The notes under the pieces: model-generated
Told to the model about the DNA's origin: nothing
Databases searched by the model: none
Seen by the model: the letters and a program-made list of their open reading frames with translations, nothing else
Part shown: positions 1-13,583 of the stretch, piece by piece
Position numbering within the stretch: the stretch's first letter is position 1
Layout: every line of letters begins with the position of its first letter
Position numbers and translations under genes: made by a program
Origin: Symsagittifera roscoffensis
Lineage: Eukaryota; Xenacoelomorpha; Acoela; Convolutidae
DNA length: 64,000 bases
Direction of reading: 5' to 3'
Assembly (NCBI RefSeq): GCF_963678635.1
Contig: NC_087068.1
Coordinates: 26,848,318-26,912,317, forward strand

Positions 1-3000
1 GAGATTCCTTGTCGCATTTTTCTGGTTCTGATTTTTCAGGAATCCATTCTGATTTTTCAGGCAGACCTTCTTTCAAGGTCATCAAAGGAAGAGCCCCGCA
101 ATGAACTTGTCTTGGTTTTGGCAACTGTTGCTCAATTTCTGTAATCTCTGCTATTGGAGCGTCTTTCGTTTCATCTCCGAACTGTTCAGCCACAACTTCT
201 TGCATTTCAACTTCAAAGATTTTAACTCGTCCATAAGGGAAATGATCATATCTCCAGTTCCACTTTTCAGAATATTCGTCAACAATTTTCCCGCATTCAT
301 TTTCAGGAGCTTTTGGTTCCTTCAGAGGCATAGGAATTAACCAATTGATTTGCAGGACGTTTGCAAAATTTTCAGCTTTGTGAGGCATGATGTTTGCTTT
401 CTTTGGCTTTTTGGGCAGTTTCTCAATGTTGCAAGCCAAAACATGCGACGCAGGAGTGGCAAATATGTCTTCTTCTATGACGGGCGGAGGAATGGACTCC
501 AAGTTGTCATCTGTCGTCATGGGAATGAAATCATCGCCGTCTACTCTGTCAACTTCGTTAAAGTCAACAAAGTTCATGGTTTTAGTTCGTTCGAGGTTCA
601 ATTGTTTCACTGCATCTTTGACATTCAAAACTCCAGTTTTTTCTGTCATTTTATGGGTCTCCAAGTTTGCGTAGATGCAAAACACTGGAACTTTGCTTTG
701 GTCGGCTTTATAAACGTCGTCTGTTTGCAATTCGGCCTGCGGTTTTTCAGTAAAGTCATTATAGAGAATCATGGAAGTCGTGTCATATGGGATCCAAACG
801 TCCAGGTATGCACTGAAAGTCGGCTGCAGGTTATCGATATTGGTGAAAAGTGGATCCGCATTGTACGCTTTAACTGAATGAGTTTCTTTGTCACGAGTGA
901 AAAATGGAAAGGAGAAGGTCGATAAATCTTTTCCTTCAATCGCCATTGAGAGTTTTATATCTTGGGACAAAGAGGCATACGGAGTTTTTTCAGAGCCCAT
1001 TGATAGTTCTGCTTTGTCTGATTCAGGCGGGTATCCGAAATCGATTTCTTCGATGAACTTCAAATCTAAGTACACGATGTCTTCTTGGCCAACAGATTTG
1101 ATTACTTTCGGCTCCGCAATGTCAAAATGAGGAGGCGAGTCCCTTTTCAGTTTTGCAGTTTCAACGTCTTTTAAGGGCTTTTCGGCTTCGTACGTTTTGT
1201 TCCAAATGATCGCTTCGCTTACGCATTGCAAAGCTTCGGTTTCAGTAAAAGTTAGAGTTCTTTCGAATAGTGTTGTTTGATGTACTAAAACATTAGTTTT
1301 TTGATCCGCTTCTTCTAGTTTTTTGGTATTTCCATGAATTGGCCATAAATTTCTGGTTGACTTGTTATTGGCTTGAATTGGTCGAGTTGTGATTTCCGAA
1401 AACACAGAGTTGAACTCAACTTTCTCAATAGTTCTAAGAGCCCTGCCAAACTTTCGATCAACTTCAATTTCATCGGCCTTTAAGTTCGGCTCCTCCGGTT
1501 GTTCAACAATTTGCGGCGCGCAATACGAGACGTCTTCATTTTCTTCGGAGACTAAAAGTTCGGGGACTTCTTTGATATCGTTGCATTGATCCAATTCGAT
1601 TGTGAAATCTTCACTTTCAAGAACTTGATCATCAGGTTTCAACGGCGCACAAAGCACAACTTCATCCGTGACTCGGGTTTCGCGAACCAATTCATCATTT
1701 TCTGTTGAGCTCGCGGCGAATTCAAGCTCTGAGATTTTGATAACCAGAGAATCTGGAACACTTGATTGTAGATTTCCAAAATCATGAATGCTTACAGTGC
1801 TTGAAATTCCGCTTTTGCCTGCCTTTAACGCCTCTTTTGAACTTCCAGGAACTGGCAAGGTACCAAATTCTTCCTGCAACCAAGCATGATCCGCAATTTC
1901 AACAGGAATGAGGATTGTTTCTGCATTAGCTTCTTCGTCTTTATCAATTATATCGTCGGCAAAAACGAGTCCTGGAACTTTCTCGGATTCTGCTTGTTCC
2001 TCAGTTAATGAGTAGTCTATAGGATCCGTGAAACCCCATTGAGTGTCATCTTCAGGCGCTCTGGCCAACTGGGTTCTCTGCGACATCTTCGAATCTTTTT
2101 CGTCAGCTATGAATTCAAGAACATCACAAGATTCTTTCTTTTCAGGGAGCTTGAGCTCGGAAGCAACTTCATTCTGCAATCGAATCTCAAGATATTCGTG
2201 CACTATTTCAAGTCGGTCATTAGTTGCCAGGGCTTCGCAAGATTCGTTCACTAAGGTAAGATCTTGTACTTGGACCCATTTTTGAGATACGACAAACAAA
2301 TCTGGCGTCATTGAGCTAAAACCTCTAACTTCGTGCAAAGCTAGTTCTGGATTTTGATCAACTTTCCCGCCCGTTTGGTCGCCTGAAGGTTGATCCGGCT
2401 CAGCAAAAATGTAATCATCAGCCGTAAATTCTGCCATTTCCTCAAACGGAATATCAAGCACCTCTGCGAAACCTAGTTTGAACGGGGTTGCATCTTTTTC
2501 CGGATCTGAGCTTCTAACTTCTCGTACATTCACTACGCTCGGCATCTGAGATTTTCGGGATTCCAGAGCTTCAACAGGTTCGTTTAATTTTATTTCGGCT
2601 TGTTGAGCACGGAAGAGTTGTTCGGCTTCGGGGAACTCCATTGGAGCTTCGGACATTACAACACCCGAATCTTCTATCGGGAAAAGTTCTTCCTCATAAG
2701 CGGGCATTATGTTGTCCAGGGCATTTTGCCATTTGATCGAGGCTTCGAAGTACTTGAAAGCAACATCGGCTATTTTTTCTTTAGTTGTATTGACCGTGTC
2801 GTTTTGTTCATGTATCGTGACTAGCGCTTCTTCCGGTTTCTTTGGAAGTTCAAAAGATTTGAGCTCGATTTCATTGAATGCATTTTCATGTGCTGCACTA
2901 AGAATACTTCGGGTCTTTTCTTTAACATAATTCAAAGTCTTGGTAAAAGGTTCCTCTTTCGAAAAAGCTGTTTCTGTGATTCTTTTGGCATCCAGCGGGT

Positions 3001-6000
3001 CCAACTTAGTCAGAATTATTTCGCGGGTCTTGTTCAAAGCTCCGAAAACTCTCATCACAGGTTCGATTGGTTTTGCAACTACAGCTTTGCCTTGGCAATT
3101 TGTTTCTGCTAAATGCGCTTTCGGGTATTTTTCTTTTGGAATCAAGCTAGTTCCATTGATTTGTATTGCCTTTTCAACTCCCAAAGCGTCTGTTTTGGCT
3201 TTTGTTTCGTCTTCCATGGTCCAAAATAAATTCTCATCGCCTGCGTGTTCTTCACAGAAATTCTCTTCATCGTCTGACATACCATCAGTCTCTTCAAATC
3301 TTATCACACCTTCAGATGCTGAGGCCTGTCTAGGTTCATCGTCAGGAAACGAAAAGGGAGCCTCTGATAGCAGTTGGCGGCTTTCTATGATTTCTGGAAA
3401 AAACGGCTCCTCTTCGGGAATTGAAAAGTCCTCGGCTTTTAAGAGCGTGAACGAGTCTATTTTGCCTATTGCATCACGCCAGTCGGTGTTTTCAAGAGCT
3501 GTACAAATCTCCGAGTCCGAAATTGGTTCTACGTCAGCGGCATCGCGAAACGGATCCGTCTCAAAAAGAGGCGCTCTAAGTTCGGATAGAACAATTACTT
3601 CAACCATGCCGTATTTCTTCATGTCTTTTTCATGAACACCGGGGTTCAAACTTAGGTCAACTTTTGTCAATTTGGGTAAATCTTGTGCTTTTTCTAAAGG
3701 CAAAACTGAAGCACGGGTCCAAACTGTGGGATTGAATGGCAAACCTAAGGCCGTCGAAATGAGTTCATTTATATCTGATAGAACATTTGCACATTCTCTT
3801 CCAGTTGTTGAAACATCAGGAGATTCTAGTTCCGGCTGCGATTCGAGCGGTGATGACTCTTTCCAAGAGTCTTTGCAGTCTAGTGGCAGAGCTTCATGAA
3901 CGTGGATCTTTGTTTTGGCTTCTTTAAGATCGTTGCCTTGATAGTTTTCGACTTCAGTGACAACTTCTCCAAATCCTAGAGCCTTCGGCTCGATGTTCAA
4001 AATTTTTTCCTGCATTGGTGTGATTGGTAAAACTTCAGCTGAACATAAAGCCGGTTGTTCTTGGTCTTCAAGTTTCTCATCAAACGGATCGATTCCTGCA
4101 GATTGCAGCGGCTCTTCGCATAGAAACATTGGCATTACTTCGTCGTAAATCTCCAGACATTTCTGGTATTCCACTGACTTTTCTAGTCCAGTGGATACAA
4201 TAGGTTTGCTAGCAGACCGCGCCGTTTCAGTGTTTATTTCCCGAGGAACAAAGTGTATAAAACTCAGTTCTTGAGGTTTTTCAACAGTCAAGACCTCAGT
4301 CTTTAGGCTAGGGACATTTTGGGCTACGATTGACAGGGCGGATGTTGAATCTTCAGTAATAATCTGTTCAGACGGCGCGACGAATTCTTTGGCAAAATGT
4401 GATTGGTCAACTTGGTCTATTTCAAATGGAATTTCATCAGTAGCCACATCAGGAGTTTCGAGTACAAAAGCTGCGCATTCTACTGAAGTTTGTTCAGCTT
4501 GGGCTTCATATGGGCAATTATTTTCTACGTCATTTACAGATACTTGTTTTAGATCTTCAGGAAGTTCAAGATAGAAAAATTCTTCGGGTATGGGTCCAAT
4601 CCAAGATGTTTGAGTTTCTTTTCCAATTGACAGTTTATATTTGTAGCCAGGAGTTGCTATGGATGGTTCGGGATCATTAATGGAGTCAATCTGAGGTAAC
4701 TCTACATTTAAATCTGGGTCTGTCATGAACTGAGCAGCTTCCTTTAAATCAAACCCTTCCAGAGCTGCTCGGCCCAGATTGCAAGTATTTCTCATCTTTG
4801 CTGTGTCTTTGATTCCGGTGAAGCTCTTCACAGAATTTTCGGGTTCTTTTTCCGTCTCAACTTTTTCAGCTCGGAACCAAATGTTCAAATCCTCGACACG
4901 AATCATGTTCTCTGAAACTGCTTCTTCTGGAACTATAGGAGATGACAAGAGATCCAACAGTTCTTCAAAATCTGCAGTTTCCTGCTGCATTTCAACATCA
5001 AACGTTTCGAGATTAACGTATAGCTCAACCTCGGTTCCTTTGCTGCCGGGATCCTCGTCAAAGAGATCGGTTGGAGTCGACTCAACGTCGTTGTTTGGAG
5101 GAGCTTCTTCCAGTATTTCTTCCTCAATCAAATCTGGATCTCCTTTAGTTTGGCAAAACTCTGGCAGAACCCAAGGAAGCTCTTTAGATGTATCTTCAAA
5201 CCAAAATGCATCCAGCCCTCTGCATGTATACAACGAAATATCTCTTTCTAGTTGTATGACGTTCATTTTTGGTTCTTTTTGAGACTTGATCTTAGGCAAA
5301 GTTTTCTTGGATTTGGGCCGGTTTTCAAGTTCAGGAGCTTCGAGAAGATTAAACGATGGTTTTGCAGCAAACGCGACTATTGGTACCACTGCTTTAGTAG
5401 GAGCTTTAGCCAAAGAGGGTTCTAGGTTTGTCTTAATTGCCCGGTCCTCTGGCAATGGTGGTCTCTGCAATTTTTCCGGGGCCTTAAACATTAACTGCAC
5501 ATCATCCGCAGCGCAGATAGCATCTGTCCAATCTGTGAACGTTTGCGCTTCAGGAGTCGCAAATGTTTCTGGGGATTCTTCAACTATAGATTCAAATGTT
5601 GGCTCCTGAATATCATCGAGATCTATGGATTGCATTTGGTTTAATTCTGGAGCGCACATACTTGGAACTAGCTTGTCTGAGACCTCGCGCCACGGAACAA
5701 AATTATCAATTTGATCATACACCTCGCATGTTTCAGTAGGTTTCTCAAGGTCGTTGAGCTCAGCTGTTAAAACTGGGAAAAGCACATCCGGTTTATCAAG
5801 AGCTTCGTAAATGTGCTCTCGAACTGACGCTTTAACAGTAGGGAAATCATCAGCATCCACGAGTTCCGCAACTGAAGGTTCAATGCTAAAGTCAGAGCTG
5901 GTAGCTGTTGGTATCGTGACTTCAGCGGAAACCATCAAGGACTGTTTTGTCTTATCCGCTACTGCTGGTTTGATTTCGGAACAAACAACAGTATCGACTC

Positions 6001-7284
6001 GTTCTAAAATATGCTCCATAACTGGCAGTGGCTTAGCGCGATCCCCGGTAAATAATTCTTCGATGATTGACAAGCACTCGACTGGTAACTCAAAACATGT
6101 TGCCTCGTTTTCAGAGAGTTCAAAAGCGTCTTGTGGTTCAACTGAATCTTCAGGGAAAATTGGATTGAATTCATCAACTAGGATATCTGGAAATTTATCA
6201 TCGAAAGCAAAACTTTCGGACTGGTTTGAAAAATCAACTTCCGAAGTCTGGAGCGACTCCTGGACATCCGATTCCGTCAGCTCGACAGCCGGTTGTTCTG
6301 GTACAAATATCTGGGTTCCATGGTCAAACAATCGGTCTTCGAACATCAAAGGGCGGCCAAGTCTAAACGCTTCGGCTGTCAGGGCGTAAAACATATCCGG
6401 GTAATGCCAGTAGGCATCACATTTAGCCTCTCGCTCGTGCTTCGGAATCGTGAAATCAAGTGAAACCATAACCGGAAGTTGTCCTACTTTACTCAGCGCG
6501 GGATGCGAATCTTCATTGACTTGATCGGCTTGCTTATGATCTACTTGGTAACTTCTTTTTGATCGATCAGTTTTTACCAAGCTTTCGAGGTTAAAAGTTT
6601 GCGCAAACGAAAATTCTTCAGTAGGCAGAGCGTGAATGAGTTCATCGCTGTATACTTCGCGCTGATTGGCTGAGAGTACCGGTTCAGGACTAGCGAATGA
6701 GAAACTGATTTCAACAGGAGTGTCAATTTCGTCAACTTGATCTTCAATCGGGTTGCGCATTACGTAACCAGTCGTTACTTCGGGAGTGGAGGCGTTTCGG
6801 TCGAAGTATATCACAGTAAACTGGTTCAGTTTGACGAAGAAAAGAGTTTCCTTGCTGATCGGTTCCAGGTCCAAGAGCTGTTCCAAAACTTCAATTTTCT
6901 TCAAGTTTTCAGGCACGCGAGGCGAGCTGTAAATAGCTTTCATCATGTTCACGTGTTTCCTAACTAGATATCCTCGAATTACCGCCTGGCAGGTGATCAA
7001 ATCAGCTTTGCTTTTTTTGTTGTCGTATCGAGCTCGAATCCAGTTATCGACCGTCATGTCAATCGGCAGTTTGACTGGTCTTTGGATGTTCAATTGACGC
7101 CAAACGTAGTAGTCCCGGTTGAAATGTTTCTGGTCTGCGCTTGTGATGGCGTTTACGAGGAGCACGAATGTTTTCGGCGAGTATGTTCCCACTGGAGTTG
7201 GGGCTCGGAGTCGGATTTGGGACAGGACGTCTACGGGATACCCGATTTCGGAGGTGTTTAGATTTCTACATAAAGTGATCGTTT
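1..7284 (-). CDS. Giant exon: IQ-motif, acidic Pro/Glu-rich protein (partial, runs off left edge)
   Basis: Read on the minus strand, one frame is free of stop codons from position 7321 to the window edge, over 2,400 codons, which chance cannot produce in AT-rich DNA. I place the exon start at 7284, after a pyrimidine-rich acceptor (TTGTTTAG), entering in phase 1. About 100 residues in, an IQ motif (CQAVIRGYLVRK, 6956-6991) follows a basic stretch; IQ motifs bind calmodulin or myosin light chains. The remaining roughly 2,300 residues are rich in Glu, Asp, Pro, Ser and Val with scattered Trp and Phe, and look mostly disordered. Short similar pieces recur (TDWRDAIGKID near 3480, TDWTDAICAAD near 5525) but I see no regular repeat. 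I do not recognise the family. It is probably spliced to the Ig-domain exon at 8808-9294, because both junctions are phase 1. Ig plus IQ in a very long protein recalls muscle proteins such as obscurin; that is inference. The serine-rich plus-strand frames here are its antisense shadow. Confidence 0.85.
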
Positions 7285-8807
7285 CTAAACAAGAAAAGGA
7301 AAGAATGTGCTTGTTTGCATTTTTAGAGTCATATTTTCAGAGGACTTGCTTAGGTTTCCCATGGAGTACAAGGAGCTGATGCGTTAGATTTCAAAACCGT
7401 TTTCATGTTTTTCGAGAATCTATTTGCCCAAACTTCAGCACCACGACAAAATTTTTCACAAAAGTATCATTTCATTAGAATTTTTGCGAAAAAAAATTAA
7501 GATAGAGAGTTATTCATCAACTTGCAAAATGAAATCTCCAGTGCGTGAGATTTCCACCTCGCACGGCAAACAGCTGTTTAGTCCTCGATTAATAATTAAA
7601 TGTAATTATCAGGTTTATTTTTCTAGGCTCAGAGGAGTTGCCTCACCCTCAAACAACAACTAATAATATTTGTGGTTTTTTTTGGCTATCACTACCTTTC
7701 TCTTGATTGAAAGACCATTGCTGTGGCCATTGGATCTACAAAACAATTCCCCATTCAAGAAAGAGTGGTAACTGTTAGAAAGTAGATAAGGCTACTCGAA
7801 TTTTCGACCACTCAAAATGCAACAAAAATCGAACTTTAAATAACGCACTTGTGCAAACTTGCTGCTTTTAATGTTAGGGGTGGCAATTCTTCAGCAGATG
7901 CCAAAGAGCTAGGGGGATTGTCGCCACCGTAACTGAAAAACCTTAGAGATATTTGTGCGAGTCATGGGGACGGATTCTTTGCACTACTTTTAGTGCTTTT
8001 TACACGGTCTTTTTAGAGCTTTTAGAAGCTCGGAAAATCATTTTGGTTGACTTCCGCCGCCAAACCCCCCCCCTCCCATCCGAGAAAACCCTAGATCGTC
8101 CCCCGTTGCGAGTGGTTATAAGCTTTATTTCTTGGTCAAAACAAGGAGAGCCGCTGAATGAGCATTTCAGACATTTAAGCTGAGATTTAAAACGGTAACG
8201 ATAAAGTAGAAAAAATAACAAAGCAAAATTTTTTAAAAGTAACTATCAAAAATAACTCTTTTCTTCATTCAGTACTTTTTCAAGATAAGATACAATCGAA
8301 TTAGGTATAATGCTGCAATATCGAGAGAATACTTGCTAAATTATTCTTCATGAATATTTGCTAAATTAACCTGCGCTGTGTAATCTGGTCTCAATATGAT
8401 TTCCATGTAATTTAGTCTGAAAAACGGAAACTTTCAGATTAATTATTCTCGACGTCAAGACATTTTTTGAGTTTTTTTGGAAGTCGCCCACCAATAGGGC
8501 TTTCATGAGATACCACCTTTGACCACGTGCGAGCTCTTTTTGAGATCCGCTTCGGGCAAAAAAAAAACAAGCTAATCCATAGTTCCTTCCTTTCTAACTC
8601 GGGNNNNNNNNNNNNNNNNNNNNNNNNNNNNNNNNNNNNNNNNNNNNNNNNNNNNNNNNNNNNNNNNNNNNNNNNNNNNNNNNNNNNNNNNNNNNNNNNN
8701 NNNNNNNNNNNNNNNNNNNNNNNNNNNNNNNNNNNNNNNNNNNNNNNNNNNNNNNNNNNNNNNNNNNNNNNNNNNNNNNNNNNNNNNNNNNNNNNNNNNN
8801 NNNGTAC
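7285..8807 (-). other. Probable intron with assembly gap
   Basis: Between the Ig exon donor and the acceptor of the giant exon I see no convincing coding sequence. Two short minus-strand frames (8000-8221 and the part of 8439-8603 beside the gap) lack family similarity. The N run could hide a further Ig exon, so a direct splice is unproven. A T-rich acceptor-like site (CCGTTTTTCAG) lies near 8420-8435. Confidence 0.45.
8604..8803. other. Assembly gap (200 N)
   Basis: Exactly 200 unknown bases. It begins directly downstream, in the minus-strand sense, of the donor of the Ig-domain exon. Reading frames drawn through it are meaningless. Confidence 0.99.
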
Positions 8808-9294
8808 CATCAATTGTCAATTTGCATTCTGTTGTTGCTTTTGCCACCTTATTCGAAGCCGAGCAAGTCACTGTTCCGTTTTTCTGAGCTTCGCGAATTG
8901 TCAGCCAGTAGTCGCCAAAACTGTCCGAAAACTCCGACTTGTTGTAGATCTCGGAATAGTTCAAGGACCATTTCACATGCGGAGGCGGGTTTCCGTCAAT
9001 TTTTGCGTACATATGAACGTTTGTGCCCTCTTGAGCCGAAAAATCCGACGGCCGAATTACGAAACTCGGGCCTCGATCGCGAAGACTCAGCGACCTTGGG
9101 TCTCCGCGCCCTCGACTTTGAGAGCGACTTGGAACACCTCGCCCTCGGGAATCCGAACGTCCATTGTTCCGACCTCTAGATTGTGATCTAGGCCTGAGAG
9201 ATGCTTGGCGCCATTGCGGGGTTCGCAAATTCGGGGTGGTTGGTGTCCCCAAAGTTAGAGATGCAAAATCTCTGGGTTTTCGGCCTTCGGGCAT
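8808..9294 (-). CDS. Arg/Ser-rich N-terminus plus I-set Ig domain exon
   Basis: The start codon is at 9294 and the frame stays open for 162 codons to a phase-1 donor (GATG|GTAC) at 8808/8807, right at the assembly gap. Residues 1-75 are low complexity with repeated SRGR and SQSRGRG. From about residue 76 follows an I-set immunoglobulin domain: GPSFVIRP start, PPPHVKW with the core Trp, DYWLTI, and TVTCSASNKVAKATTECKLTI for strands F and G. The first canonical cysteine is replaced by Ala (MYAKIDG where families usually have a Cys before K/R-x-x-G), so the usual disulfide cannot form. Single phase-1 exons for Ig domains are typical of titin, twitchin and obscurin-type proteins. It is most likely the first coding exon of the giant IQ protein next to it; alternatively it is a separate small gene cut by the gap. 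Confidence 0.75.
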
Positions 9295-12200
9295 TTAAGC
9301 GTTGCCGAAGTTTTCGTTTCTATAGTAATAAATTTTCTAACTTTATTTTTATTATGCTTTATTGAAGTTCTGGACTCGATTTGTTTAATCATAAATTGGA
9401 TTTTGTAATAAAGAAACTTTTCTTTTATCTAAGCTTGCTTTGATTATGGACGACTGTTTTGTATCAGATATGAGTTTGGAATGCTTTTAATCAATGCATG
9501 GTTTAAAGTATTGTTGTTGCAGCTGAATTTTTTCGGCCAAAAATGGCAAAGAAGTCATTATACTGTAAAAAATACAAAATGAGCATCAACTTAATTATAT
9601 TCATGATTCAACTTTTGTAAGCAGTAAAATTATAAGCACGCCATTTGGTCACGGCGAATCTGAGCGCTTTGCATTTAGTGAACCAAAAATAATGATTGTA
9701 GAAAAAGTTATTATACTCTTAATCTGTGAAACCGAGATAATAAAAATTTTCAATAGACTACCAGTCTCAAAGTGTTGGTTACCTCGATGATAGATTGAAA
9801 AACTTCTGGTCTAGTCGCTTCAGAAAAATTATTAATAAAACACTCGAACTAATGCTTCGTGGTACATGGGAAACATAATTCGGGTCTACCTACCAATCAC
9901 CCCTATAATATCTACTTAACAACCTCCCCTATGAAAAAATACAGCAAGTTAGCTCTGCAGTTTTTTATTGCGAGTTCTAATGTTGCTGCATTCTGATTGG
10001 TTGAAAATTCGACAGTTTTAATTTGCCTAACAATCTCCCCTCTTTCTTAAAGGGGGATTGTTAGGTAGATCCCATAATTCATACACAGAGGCGAAACGAA
10101 GAGTTGCACTGACTGCGATACGAAAATATAATCTATGTGAAACTTGATTATGAAAACTTAGGATTATGCAACCATGATTACGGAATCATCTGCCAAATTT
10201 TTTAAATCATTCAGTATATGCGCAAAGTTTGATCGAAATCAGTTGCCCGCATTATCACTGGAACAAATCAACGCTTTTTTTATTTCTAGTAGAAATGCTT
10301 AATTCAGACAAAAAATATATGCTGTAAAACTTTACCTAAAAATAAGCAGACCAAAAATATGATTGATCCCTGTTAATATATTTGCAGAATATCTTGTTCT
10401 TGCAAAACTAGAGCTTCTGTCGGGCTCTAGCTCCAGATCTTTTTCGTCCTAGAAATTAATGCTAACTACGCGCTAACTCTCAGCTAAGCGGACTTAAGTG
10501 ATAAAAGGAACTGGAGATGCTAAGAAAGTGAACAAAATTTTGTGAAAAAAAGTTTAGCACCCTGTTGAGTTACGGACGAAAAAACTTGCTTACTGTTTTT
10601 GATTTATACTTTTTTGAGATGCTTAATTACTTGTTTATGGAATTGCGATCGGAGAAAATAAATGGTTTTTTGTCCCACATTTACTTCAAAAAAAAGAACC
10701 ATGTACCAGGAGCAAAGCGAAAGGCGTAACTAAAATTTTCTACTACCGCTAAACAAAGATCGCTTACAGTTAAAAAATATTTTAAACCAAATGACTTGAT
10801 ACCTGTTATTATAGATGAAATGTCACAAAGTAGTTGATTGAGTTTCTATAAACAGTTTTTTCAAATTTATCTAAAAGACACTCAGTACCTCTATTAAGTT
10901 TTTTTTAACTTCAGCCCTTAAATAAATTTGTTTGTTCAGTTGATGCTGGCTGTCTTCTCTTTGCTCTCCAGGTTATCCTACTCGATGAGCAGCACTGCTC
11001 CTTCGGATCTCCCTCCTTAAACAATATATTGCTTTTGGCATTGTATATATAGCTGGTAAATACTTCAAACTTCAAAGTTTGAGTTTTCTTGTTAGTTGCA
11101 AAGAAAACAACGAAGCCAAACTACTCGCAAAAACGAAGCTACATTTTAAAAACAATTTCAGTTGTTCCCAGTCGACCCTTGAGATAAAGAAAGAACTTTA
11201 CAATCTGGTGTAGCGCAACATCAGGGCACTAAGAATTTCAGATGGGATCGAGTAATATATCTTACTAAAGCCATTTTATTTAAACTGATTTTGTGAATTT
11301 CGAAAGATTTTTCCAGTGTAGCAAAACTTTTTGGTTTTTGTTGACAAAAAGCAAAAAATCACTCTACAAATTGAAGCATTTTATCTTTTGAAATTTTTTG
11401 AAATATTTTTATCAAAATAAGCAAAAAAAAATGGTAGCTCGACATACACTACACTTTGTTCATCTTTAGGCGCAAAGTTTGGTGTCTGTATGTTCCTGGA
11501 TCCAAGAGACAAGACTTTGAACAGGCTCTAACAAGTAAGTGATTTCCTTCTACAAATTTTCTGCGGAGTCGTCATACACTTACTTTTGAAGCAAAATTTG
11601 TCGGCACATTAAACTTGCTGCCGATTCCGCAACAAGCCATGATAGCTAGTTGTTCAAGATTCCGCAATTCTAATTGGATCTCGTATAACTTTAAAGAGAT
11701 TTTGCAAATGTAGGCGCATTCCACAATTAAAAATTGATCGTAGTTTCGTTTGTTATAATGAACTGAACCAGTCCTATCGTGAACAATTAAGAACTACAGC
11801 TAGAAATTTTATCTACCAAATGCAGAATTTATAAGCAAAGTTTCAATTTCTGTTAATGGAATCCAATAACAAATTTGAAATCACTGCCACCTAAAGTACG
11901 GACGTACCATTTACATGTTTTGAATAAACCCAATTTAATATTTAGCAGAATTATTAATCATGAAATAGTTTTTCTCATTTTGTTTTCAGACTTTCAGTTT
12001 TTGAGATCGGAAAGACGTTCATATGTTCAGTATTCGAGATCATAAAAGTGTTCTTTGATTCAGTATTTACGATTGGAAAAGTGTTCATCCCTCAGTATTT
12101 GAAGTTTGGCTGGTGAGCTCAAACTATTGACAAACGAGACTAAACTAATGGACAGCCTTGCTGATCTTCTAAAAACAGATTTAATTTCAAAAATGTAATT

Positions 12201-12950
12201 CAAGACGTAACGATACATGTTTCAGGAATCCGCAAACAAAACCTTAGAAAATAATAAGAAAATCCTAAAGAATACAAAGAAAGTTCTGATATTAAAGAAT
12301 ATAGAGTAATCTTTAAAAATTTAAGAAATATTTTTTCGCAAAAAAAATTGTGGTGTAACTTCTCTACTATTTGCACAGAAACTAGATTTCTATTTTATTT
12401 AAGTTGTAAAACAACGGCTTACGGTGTATTCCAAAAAGCTGCCCTTGATACCGACCAGCATATTTTAATTTGATTTGATTTTAATTTCATCCTTGAAATA
12501 TTTTATAAATATTTAAAGAAGTGCTGTATGCCAGACTCATGATTTTTGCAGCAACCCAAAAACATCGATGTAACTTTTAAGTATTTTAATAGAACAGCAT
12601 TCAAAACTGAGACCTTGGATTCTGGATTTTAATTTACTGGTGCTATTCCGTTTCACTTCGACCACTTACTCTATAGGGGTTGAGAATGAACTATGACATG
12701 GCATGGCTTTTTCGCCGAATTTAAAATACTTTAAAGAGATGTTGTAACACGTGAAACGGGATACCAGATTCGATCGGTAATTGTTGTTCTTCGAACTCCA
12801 ACGAAAGTCTCAGTGTCAAGGACATAGATCCATTCTCAGACCAAGTTACAAGGAAAACAAACAGTATCTGGACACTTACTATCTTAAACCGATTACGACG
12901 TTCACGAAAAAAAATCATTATAAGCAATTGTAATCAAGCAAACAATAAAA
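9295..12950. other. Intergenic, no gene seen
   Basis: AT-rich sequence with no sizeable open frames on either strand. Apart from a hairpin at 10026-10064 and one repeat-head remnant near 10081-10120 (AGAGGCGAAACGAAG, then TGCGATACG), I see nothing I can name. Confidence 0.6.
10026..10064. repeat. Hairpin / short inverted repeat
   Basis: CTAACAATCTCCCCT is followed after about nine bases by AAGGGGGATTGTTAG, its reverse complement with one base missing. The arms resemble the terminal repeats of the small element at 27085-27253, so this may be a collapsed relative of that element. Confidence 0.6.
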
Positions 12951-12954
12951 TGCT

Positions 12955-13575
12955 TTTCGTTTTCTACGCAAAATCAGGTGCCACAAATTGTTATCTGAAT
13001 TGATCATGCGATATATCATATTAAAGCCCTTTCAAACCTGATTCGAACGACGTTACAAAATTTTTGACAGTGTCGAGAAAAACCGTTTTGAAATTTTCCA
13101 TTTTTGGTCTCATTTCGAGCTAACATGGTATGAACGTGCAGGCTTACAATAGCTTATATAAGCTTATTTTAAGGCGTGAAGTTTTCGTTTTACTCAAATA
13201 AAAGTAGTTTTTGGAAATTTTAGCTCCATTTTGTAAACAAATGTTTCCAATGTTTTTTAAAATATCTATTTATATTTTTTTTTGTTTTTTTTTTGGCCAA
13301 TTTTCTTCAAAAACTGTTTTCCGAACAGCCTTTCTACTATGACTGTCAAATGTGCTTTTTTTTCGTTCAGATCTTTTTATCATACCATGCGGGAAAAAAA
13401 ACGACACTAATTTGAAACAAAATTGTTTTTGCATTTTTCTAAGACTGTGTTGGGATCATTTTGTGCTACTTGCACAGCAACCGGTTATCGTTGTTTTTTT
13501 ATTTTTAATATTTTTATTTGAAAAAAATATTAAGTACCTACGGCGAAATACAAGGTATTTTTAGTTGAATTTTCA
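12955..13575 (+). repeat. Dispersed repeat D, copy 1
   Basis: About 620 bp also found interrupted at 34065-34344 plus 36198-36330, and inverted at 52930-53420. Shared landmarks are ACGCAAAATCAGG, TTCGAACGACG, TCGAGAAAAACCGTTTTGAAA, TTTTCGTTCAGAT and TTTTGTGCTACTTGCACAG. It has no coding capacity. Family unknown; the size and lack of an open frame suggest a non-autonomous element. Confidence 0.7.
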
Positions 13576-13583
13576 AGAGTTTT

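Noticed and set aside
2940-3635. 231-codon serine-rich plus-strand open frame, with many others across 1-7300
   Set aside because: It is the antisense of Glu/Asp/Pro codons in the giant minus-strand exon, which is open across the whole region.
8527-9186. Plus-strand frame of 219 codons opposite the Ig exon
   Set aside because: A large part is N, and the rest is antisense to a clear I-set Ig domain.
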